Shown here: piece after piece, positions 5,875 through 11,135 of the stretch | Layout: the number at the start of each line of letters is the position of its first letter | Position numbering within the stretch: position 1 is the stretch's first letter | Assembly (NCBI GenBank): GCA_964529265.1 | Contig: CAZGVW010000148.1 | Span: 1-19,704, forward strand | Direction: 5' to 3' | DNA length: 19,704 bases | From: CAZGVW01 sp964529265 | GTDB lineage: Bacteria; Planctomycetota; Phycisphaerae; Phycisphaerales; UBA1924 | Translations under genes and position numbers: made by a program | The notes under the pieces: generated by a model | Database searches by the model: none | Told to the model about the DNA's origin: nothing | The model's input: only the letters and a program-made list of their open reading frames with translations

Positions 5875-8646
5875 ATGGATCAGAGACGCGGCTCGCCCGC
5901 CCCGGCAGGTCCGGGGGTTCCGGGGGTTCCGGCGGGACAGGCAGAGGCTGTTGGTGCGCGCGGGGCGCGGCTCGGCGGGTTTCTGCTGATCTCGCTGTTC
6001 TTTCTGTCGGGGTCGGCGGGGCTGATGTACGAGGTGGTGTGGAACCGTCTGCTGGGGTTGCAGATGGGGAACACGGCGTACGCGCTGGCGACGATCCTGA
6101 CGGTGTTCATGGGGGGCTTGGCGCTCGGGAGTTACGTGGGCGGGCGGTTCACGTCGCGGATCAGGAACGCGGTGTTGGTGTACGGCGTGCTGGAGGTGGC
6201 GATCGGGCTGTATTGCCTGGCGCTGCCGTTCGTGATTGAAGCGCTGCGTCCGGTGATGGCGGCGGCGTACAACCAGTTGTATGAGTCTTTTGCGCTGTTC
6301 AGTCTGGCGCAGTTCTTCATCTGCGGGGCGGCGCTGATTCTGCCGGTGACGCTGATGGGAGCGACGCTGCCGATCGTGGCGGAGCATCTGACGCGCAGCC
6401 GCGACGCGGTCTCGACGATGGTGGGCGCGGTGTACGCGATGAACACGATCGGCGCGTTCGTCGGGTGCATGGTGGCGGGGATGTGGCTGATTCCGCGGCT
6501 GGGCGTTTCGGCGACGAACTCGATCGCGGCGGCGGTGAGTCTGACGGCGGGGGTGGGCGGGATTGCGGCGTCTCGATTGACGGCGCCGACGCGGCATCTG
6601 ATCGAGATTGAGGGCGCGGCGGCGTCTGCGCCGGCGCCGAAGGTGGAGGCGAAGGGGGGCGGGGCGCGAAGGAAGGGCGCAGCGGCGCACGCGGCTGAGG
6701 CGCGCGACGCGAGCGACGGGATTCCGGTGTGGCTGCTGCTGCTGGGGTTCGGCGCGAGCGGGTTCGCGGCGATGTCGCACCAGGTGTCGTGGACGCGGTT
6801 CTTCACGCTGTGCATCGGATCGGCGACGTACGCGTTCACGCTGATCGTGGGCGCGTTCATTCTGGGGCTGGCGGCGGGAGCGGCGGTGATCGGGCGGCTG
6901 GGGGACCGGGCGCGGCTGACGACGCCGCTGCTGGTGGCGTCGCAGTTTGCGCTGGGGGCGGTGGCGGTGGGGATGATCGCGCTGCTGGGCGACCTGCCGG
7001 TGCGGTTCACGATGGTGATCGCGGAGCACGCGAGCGACTACGACCGGCTGCTGACGCTGGAGTTCATGGTGATCTTCGGCGTGGTGGTCGTGCCGACGTT
7101 CATCATGGGCGGCATGCTGCCGCTGGTGTGCAAGGACATTGCGCGGCGGCGGAGCGTGAACGTGGGGGCGGTGCTGGGTCGGGCGTATGCGTCCAACACG
7201 ATCGGGACGATTCTGGGGTCGTTCACGGCGGGGTTTGTGTTGCTGCCGTGGCTGGGGATGCAGACGACGATCGCGGTTGGGGCGATCGTGAACGCGCTGG
7301 TGGGCGCGGCGTTTCTGACGACGGCGCCGGGGGCGTTCGGGCAGGTGAGGTCGGCGGCTGCTTCGCTGGCGGCGATCGGGATTGCGCTGGGGGCGGTGGG
7401 AATTCCGCGCTGGAACCACGCTGTAGTGACGAGCGCGCCGTATGTGCATGCGAAGGCGCTGGCGGAATACGGCGCGGGGACGATGGCGGGCGTGCGGAAG
7501 TACCTGGATGAGTACTACAAGATCGTGCACTACGACGAGGGCGTGAGCACGACGGTGACGGTGAGCCAGGACACGAAGACCGGCGCGAAGATTCTGCACG
7601 TGGGCGGGAAGCGCGAGGCGGGCGGGTTCGACGCGTCGCAGGCGTACCTGGCGCATCTGCCCTTGGCGCTGGCGGACCATCCGGAGGAGGCGCTGGTCAT
7701 CGGTTTGGGGGCGGGGGGCACGCTGGCCTCGGCGCAGGCGCACCCGACGCTGAAGCGGATCGACTGCGTGGAGATTTCGGAGGGGGTGCGCGACGCGGCG
7801 GTGGAGCATTTTGACCGGGGGCCGAACCTGGCTGATCCGCGGCTGCGGATGATCATCGGGGATGGAAGGCTGCACATCGCGCTGACGGACCAGAAGTACG
7901 ACGTGGTGATCTCGCAGCCGAGCAATCCCTGGATGGTGGGGGCCTCGGCGCTGTTCACGCGCGAGGCGTTCGAGGAGATGCGGTCGCTCCTGAAGCCGGG
8001 AGGCGTGGCGTGCGTGTGGGTGCAGGGGTTCAGCGTCACGTCGAAGACGGTGGACACGCTGGTGAACACGTTCCGGGAGGTGTTCCCGGAGATGGACCTG
8101 TGGGAAAGCCGCGTGCTGGGGGATTATTTCCTGACGGGGTACCTGGAGCCGATGCGGATCGATCCGGCGCGGATTGCGCAGCGGATGAAGCCGGCGGGGG
8201 TGGCGGCGGAGCTGACGCGGATGCGGATCGAGAGCGCGGCGGATTTCCTGGGGTATTACATCGCCTCGGCGGAGGGCGCGGCGCTGCTGCCGGATGCGAC
8301 GGAAGTGAACACGGACGATCTGAACGTGCTCGAGGCGCGGATTCCGCGGAACTTGCTGGACAATCCGGTGGTGGCGGTGGCGGAGCACCTGCTGCCGATC
8401 AGGAGATCGGTGGCGGGGAGAGTGTCGTTCAGCGCGAACGGCATTGCGCAGCAGACGTTCATGGCGGAGGCGGACAAGATCTTCCAGAGCAAGCCGGTGG
8501 CGCTGGCGTACAGCCGGATTGAGAAGAACCGGGAGCGATCGGCGGAGGACATGCGGCGGCTGGGAGAGTTGGCGGCGCGGCTGCAGGAGTTGAACCCGGC
8601 GGATCCGCGGCTGGATCGGGTGCAGGCGCCTGCGCCGATGCGCTGA
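5875..8646 (+). CDS. Fused membrane transporter-like / spermidine-synthase-like protein
   Basis: This 923-residue protein has two parts. Residues 36-520 hold roughly a dozen hydrophobic helices beginning FLLISLFFLSGSAGLMYEVVWNRLLG, the hallmark of the fused MFS/spermidine synthase family. They are split by a charged Ala/Lys-rich cytoplasmic linker at about 250-283. Residues 535-790 form a Rossmann methyltransferase-like polyamine synthase domain: GLGAGGT at 610-616, VEIS, GDGR at 662-665 and SQPSNPW at 680-686. Classical spermidine synthase has the catalytic Asp motif (V/I)DSSDP at that last position. Here it is SQPSNP, as in other membrane-fused relatives, so aminopropyl transfer is uncertain and the real substrate is unknown. 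A roughly 130-residue C-terminal tail follows. The N-terminal 35 residues are Gly/Pro/Ala-rich and contain the inverted 9-bp repeat. The start at ATG 5875 rests on the -10 spacing; no Shine-Dalgarno is seen. Confidence 0.88.
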   Translation: MDQRRGSPAPAGPGVPGVPAGQAEAVGARGARLGGFLLISLFFLSGSAGLMYEVVWNRLLGLQMGNTAYALATILTVFMGGLALGSYVGGRFTSRIRNAVLVYGVLEVAIGLYCLALPFVIEALRPVMAAAYNQLYESFALFSLAQFFICGAALILPVTLMGATLPIVAEHLTRSRDAVSTMVGAVYAMNTIGAFVGCMVAGMWLIPRLGVSATNSIAAAVSLTAGVGGIAASRLTAPTRHLIEIEGAAASAPAPKVEAKGGGARRKGAAAHAAEARDASDGIPVWLLLLGFGASGFAAMSHQVSWTRFFTLCIGSATYAFTLIVGAFILGLAAGAAVIGRLGDRARLTTPLLVASQFALGAVAVGMIALLGDLPVRFTMVIAEHASDYDRLLTLEFMVIFGVVVVPTFIMGGMLPLVCKDIARRRSVNVGAVLGRAYASNTIGTILGSFTAGFVLLPWLGMQTTIAVGAIVNALVGAAFLTTAPGAFGQVRSAAASLAAIGIALGAVGIPRWNHAVVTSAPYVHAKALAEYGAGTMAGVRKYLDEYYKIVHYDEGVSTTVTVSQDTKTGAKILHVGGKREAGGFDASQAYLAHLPLALADHPEEALVIGLGAGGTLASAQAHPTLKRIDCVEISEGVRDAAVEHFDRGPNLADPRLRMIIGDGRLHIALTDQKYDVVISQPSNPWMVGASALFTREAFEEMRSLLKPGGVACVWVQGFSVTSKTVDTLVNTFREVFPEMDLWESRVLGDYFLTGYLEPMRIDPARIAQRMKPAGVAAELTRMRIESAADFLGYYIASAEGAALLPDATEVNTDDLNVLEARIPRNLLDNPVVAVAEHLLPIRRSVAGRVSFSANGIAQQTFMAEADKIFQSKPVALAYSRIEKNRERSAEDMRRLGELAARLQELNPADPRLDRVQAPAPMR
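5911..5932 (+). repeat. Inverted copy of the 9-bp repeat in the next gene
   Basis: CCGGGGGTT occurs twice in tandem and then CCGG. This is the reverse complement of the AACCCCCGG phase of the array at 5672-5743. It encodes P-G-V-P-G-V-P in the disordered N-terminus of the membrane/spermidine-synthase fusion. The two arrays lie about 170 bp apart in opposite orientation. Confidence 0.85.
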
Positions 8647-8657
8647 TCGCGATCAGC
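8642..8657. terminator. 16-bp perfect palindrome spanning two convergent stop codons
   Basis: GCTGATCGCGATCAGC is a perfect palindrome. It contains the TGA of the plus-strand fusion gene (8644-8646) and, on the other strand, the TGA of the 97-residue minus-strand gene (8655-8653). As RNA it would fold into a 6-bp stem with a CGCG loop in either transcript. It may mark a bidirectional transcript end; there is no T tract. Confidence 0.4.
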
Positions 8658-8946
8658 CTTCGATATCGAGTGAGGGGTTGCGATCGCCGCGGTGTGTGTG
8701 GGCGTTGGAGTCGTAGAGGCCGTGCTCAGCGCGGTCTTCGTGGGTTTCTTCCTGATCGTTGCCCTTGGGATCGCGGATGGCCTCGGGGCCTTCGACGACG
8801 GTGACGGTGAACTCATCCGTCTCGGCGAGGCGTCGGAAGCGGGCGGCGGGGCGCTCTTCGGGGCGAGGGGCGGGCTTGGCGGCGCGCTCGGCCTGATTGA
8901 GACCGGCGACTGAGGAGGCCAGATTGTGGCCTATGCCATCCATCAT
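8653..8946 (-). CDS. Small acidic protein at the end of the flagellar block, function unknown
   Basis: This is a 97-residue, hydrophilic, probably disordered protein. It has an N-terminal stretch MMDGIGHNLASSVAGLNQAE, a Pro/Glu/Arg-rich middle, and an acidic/His-rich C-terminal segment (KGNDQEETHEDRAEHGLYD) ending S-L-D-I-E-G. I do not recognise the family. Reality of the gene is supported by three things: it lies in the same orientation right after the HD-GYP gene; GCCGATAG (a sigma-28-type -10) ends six bases before ATG 8946; and AGGGGG gives a Shine-Dalgarno at good spacing to the second ATG (8943). Its last codons and stop lie in a 15-base sequence identical to the end of fliS. Size, disorder and flagellar context would suit a regulator or chaperone such as an anti-sigma factor, but no FlgM motif is visible, so this is only a suggestion. 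It is convergent with the upstream plus-strand gene, 6 bp apart. Confidence 0.7.
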   Translation of the reverse strand: MMDGIGHNLASSVAGLNQAERAAKPAPRPEERPAARFRRLAETDEFTVTVVEGPEAIRDPKGNDQEETHEDRAEHGLYDSNAHTHRGDRNPSLDIEG

Positions 8947-8952
8947 TTCCCC

Positions 8953-8980
8953 CTATCGGCCCATCCTGAGCGGGCGCTTC
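8953..8980 (-). promoter_or_regulatory. Sigma-28-like promoter for the 97-residue gene
   Basis: On the minus strand, GAAG (8980-8977) is followed by 16 bases and GCCGATAG (8960-8953). GCCGATAG matches the FliA -10 consensus GCCGATAA at seven of eight positions; the -35 is weaker and one base further than the standard 15. Transcription would start close to ATG 8946. Two 9-base direct repeats (GAGCGGGCG on the plus strand, 8968-8976 and 8983-8991) overlap and flank the -35. Confidence 0.45.
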
Positions 8981-9053
8981 AGGAGCGGGCGGGTGGGCGC
9001 GGAAGGCGCCGGGGGCTGGTGGGCTGGGCGCGGCTGGGCGGATCGGGAGGGTC

Positions 9054-9067
9054 CGCGGATTCCCGCG
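9054..9067 (-). terminator. Small hairpin after the HD-GYP gene
   Basis: CGCGG (9054-9058) and CCGCG (9063-9067) form a 5-bp GC stem with a 4-base loop a few bases after the HD-GYP-PilZ stop codon on the minus strand. It lacks a T tract, so it is at best a weak terminator or 3'-end stabiliser. Confidence 0.25.
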
Positions 9068-9070
9068 CTT

Positions 9071-10480
9071 TCAGTTCTGCGGCGGGGCGACGATGAAGCG
9101 GACGCCGGCGAGCCAGGCGTCGCCCTGGCCCTTGCGGACGCGGACGATTTCGCCGTGGCGTTCGAGGGGCGCGGCGCCGGGGGCGACGAGGCGGATGCGG
9201 ACGATGTCACCGCGGGTGAGCGGCCAGGGTGTGCGCAGGAGGAGCCCGCCCTGGCTGATATCGAGGGCGTGGCAGGGGTATGGCTCGCCGAGGGCGATGG
9301 CGAGGGGCTTGCCGACGCGGAGGAAGGAGCACTCGATGGGGAGGAGGCAGGGATGGCGCGGATGGCGGCGGCGGTTGGCGCCCTCGAGGGCGGCGGGGCG
9401 ATCGCCTGCATCGATGTCGGTTGAGGCGGAGGGCTGCGCGAGGGCGTCGAGGGAGATCTGTCCGGGGACGCGGGGCTGGGGGGCGCGCGCGGAGTCGGAT
9501 TCGATGGCGGCCTCGATGATGTTCTTCCAGGCTTCGAAGACGCGCTCATCGAACTGCGTGCCGACGCCGGAGGACATGATCTTGAGTGTTTCGAGGGGGT
9601 GGGTGGGGCCGCGGTAGGGTCGCGCGGCGGTGATGGCGTCGAAGACATCGACGACGGCGCAGATGCGGGCGGGGAGTGTGATCTGATCGCCCTGGAGACC
9701 GCCGGGGTAGCCCTTGCCGTCGAGGCGCTCGTGGTGGTCGCGGGTCATGGCGAGGATGACTTCATCGACGCCATGCTCCTTGAGTTCGTCGTAGCCGGTG
9801 ACGGGGTGGCGCTTGACGAGTTCCCACTCGTGGGGCTCGAGTTTGCCTTCCTTGTTGAGGATGCCCTCGGGCACGCCGCGCTTGCCGACGTCGTGGATGA
9901 GTCCGCCTTCGATGAGGATGCGCGCGAGGTCGGGGTTGTCGGCGCAGACCTTCGCGGCGAGCATGCCGCAGCCGACGCCGACGTTGAGCATGTGGGTGGC
10001 GGTGTAGAAATCGTGCTCGGACATGTCGAGGAGGTAGGAGAAGGCGCCGGCGTCCTGGCGCGACCAATGGGCGAAGCGCTCGCTGAGGTCGAAGACGCCC
10101 TGGAGGGAATCGGCGGTGACGGGGGCCGTGAAGACGTCTTCGATGAGTCGCGCGCAGGACTTGCGGATGACGGTGGCGCGCTCCGCCTTGCGCATGTCGG
10201 GGTCGTTGAAGACGGTTTCGAGGCGATGGGCGAGGGCCTTGCGGTAGAGGCCCATCTGGGCCTGGGGAACGTAGAGGAATCGGATGCCCTGCTCGATGAG
10301 GCGGCGGCGGTCGTCTTCGGTGAAGGGGACGCCGGAGGCGCGGTACAGCGCCGGCACTGGCTCTTCGGCGTGCCGGAGATGCAGATCGAGCGTGAGGGCC
10401 GCGGCGTCGAGCGATTCGATCGCAACGGGGAAATAGCCCGTCGCCGACACGGCGCGGGGTTGATCCAATGCGACCGCCAT
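9071..10480 (-). CDS. HD-GYP phosphodiesterase with C-terminal PilZ domain
   Basis: This 469-residue protein joins two cyclic-di-GMP modules. The HD-GYP domain (about 155-325) has HMLN with His163, the metal-binding IHDVGK with H196, D197 and K200, RHP with His225, DHHERLDGKGYPGG with H249, H250, D254 and GYP at 257-259, and VVDVFDA with Asp278. All residues expected for hydrolysis of c-di-GMP are present. The C-terminal PilZ domain (about 370-465) has the RxxxR arginines R371 and R375, and D407-x-S409-x-x-G412, so it should bind c-di-GMP. The first 150 residues are a less defined domain. The likely role is to sense and lower c-di-GMP in connection with flagellar function. ATG 10480 is chosen because GGAG sits 7 bases upstream; a TTG at 10486 is the alternative. 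A sigma-28-like promoter lies just upstream. It follows fliS by 121 bp on the same strand. Confidence 0.93.
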   Translation of the reverse strand: MAVALDQPRAVSATGYFPVAIESLDAAALTLDLHLRHAEEPVPALYRASGVPFTEDDRRRLIEQGIRFLYVPQAQMGLYRKALAHRLETVFNDPDMRKAERATVIRKSCARLIEDVFTAPVTADSLQGVFDLSERFAHWSRQDAGAFSYLLDMSEHDFYTATHMLNVGVGCGMLAAKVCADNPDLARILIEGGLIHDVGKRGVPEGILNKEGKLEPHEWELVKRHPVTGYDELKEHGVDEVILAMTRDHHERLDGKGYPGGLQGDQITLPARICAVVDVFDAITAARPYRGPTHPLETLKIMSSGVGTQFDERVFEAWKNIIEAAIESDSARAPQPRVPGQISLDALAQPSASTDIDAGDRPAALEGANRRRHPRHPCLLPIECSFLRVGKPLAIALGEPYPCHALDISQGGLLLRTPWPLTRGDIVRIRLVAPGAAPLERHGEIVRVRKGQGDAWLAGVRFIVAPPQN

Positions 10481-10516
10481 TGGCAAGTCTCCGGGAGGAA
10501 CGTTCTGCCGGAGGGG

Positions 10517-10543
10517 CTATCGGCCGGGAGCGGGAGGGCCTTA
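10517..10543 (-). promoter_or_regulatory. Sigma-28-like promoter for the HD-GYP-PilZ gene
   Basis: On the minus strand, TAAG (10543-10540), exactly 15 bases, then GCCGATAG (10524-10517). The FliA consensus is TAAA-N15-GCCGATAA, so ten of the twelve defined positions match at the standard spacing. The start would be near 10510, leaving a leader of about 30 bases that carries the GGAG ribosome site. This is the best of the four sigma-28-like sites in the window. Confidence 0.65.
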
Positions 10544-10577
10544 ATGCGGGATGAAAAGCCGCGGCGGCGCGGGCGCT

Positions 10578-10589
10578 CCTGTGCACAGG
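10578..10589. other. 12-bp perfect palindrome between fliS and HD-GYP gene
   Basis: CCTGTGCACAGG is a perfect 12-base palindrome in the fliS to HD-GYP gap, about 12 bases after the fliS stop and 35 bases upstream of the -35 box for the HD-GYP gene. It could be an operator for a dimeric regulator or part of the fliS transcript end; a run of four T follows a GC-rich stretch on the minus strand near 10556-10553. Confidence 0.3.
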
Positions 10590-10601
10590 GCGGTGGTCCG
10601 A

Positions 10602-11075
10602 TCAGCCTTCGATGCTGAGCGGAGCGCGGGCTTCCGGACGCTCGGAGGAGCGGGCGGCACCGGCGTGGGCGGCGACATCGCCGGTGGCGGCGGAGGAGTC
10701 CTGGACGAGGCGCTCCATGAGCATGACCCAGGTCTCGCGCTCGTATTCGAGGAGTCCGATCACCTCTTCAACGATCTCGGGGCTCTTTTCGAGGTTGGCG
10801 TCGATGAGGCGCTTGTACATGAAGGTGTAGAGCGAACTGAGTTTGGCGCAGAGGTCCGGATCGACCTCGGGGCGGAGGCAGTTGATCAGTTCGAGGACGA
10901 TGGCCTTGGCCTGGGTGAGGCCGGCATAGGAGGCCTCGAAGTTGCGTGAGGCGAGGCCTTCGCGGCCCTGGCGCGCGAAGCGGATGGCGCCCTCGATGAG
11001 GAGGAGGCGGAGTTCCGCGGGGCTCGCGGTGAGGACCTTGGTCCGCAGGTAGGCGTTTGCGGTGTCGGCGGTCAT
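10602..11075 (-). CDS. fliS: Flagellar secretion chaperone FliS
   Basis: This 157-residue protein matches FliS, the export chaperone that holds flagellin in the cytoplasm until secretion. Typical features are the N-terminal NAYLRTKVLTASPAELRLLLIEGAIRFARQ, a conserved helix pair ending with YTFMYKRLIDANLEKSPEIVEEVIGLLEYERETW, and predominantly helical character. It is longer than the usual 120-135 residues because of an Ala/Ser/Arg-rich tail of about 30 residues ending P-L-S-I-E-G, similar to the tail of the 97-residue protein at 8653-8946. It lies 60 bp downstream of fliD on the same strand, the normal fliD-fliS order. No clear Shine-Dalgarno precedes ATG 11075; a weak sigma-28-like site lies directly upstream, so it may also have its own very short-leader transcript. 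Confidence 0.95.
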   Translation of the reverse strand: MTADTANAYLRTKVLTASPAELRLLLIEGAIRFARQGREGLASRNFEASYAGLTQAKAIVLELINCLRPEVDPDLCAKLSSLYTFMYKRLIDANLEKSPEIVEEVIGLLEYERETWVMLMERLVQDSSAATGDVAAHAGAARSSERPEARAPLSIEG

Positions 11076-11086
11076 GGCGTCAGGGG

Positions 11087-11113
11087 AGATCGGACGACGG
11101 GGCCGGAAACTTC
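11087..11113 (-). promoter_or_regulatory. Weak sigma-28-like promoter before fliS
   Basis: On the minus strand, GAAG (11113-11110), 15 bases, then TCCGATCT (11094-11087). The core CCGAT and the AAG-N15 spacing match the other sites in the block; TGAAGTTT also resembles TAAAGTTT but is offset by one base. Transcription would begin about five bases before ATG 11075. Confidence 0.35.
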
Positions 11114-11135
11114 ACCACGGGGGCGCAGATCAGGC

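Noticed and set aside
5800..8388. 862-codon minus-strand open frame opposite the MFS/spermidine-synthase gene, and a similar 679-codon frame at 2944-4983
   Set aside because: Both are His/Arg/Pro-rich shadows of genuine genes on the other strand, lack any family motif, and arise because stop codons are rare in GC-rich DNA.
9599..10618. 339-codon plus-strand frame rich in Asp, Glu, Gly and Val opposite the HD-GYP gene
   Set aside because: It mirrors the coding strand of HD-GYP-PilZ, has no recognisable domain, and extends across the regulated gap on the other strand.
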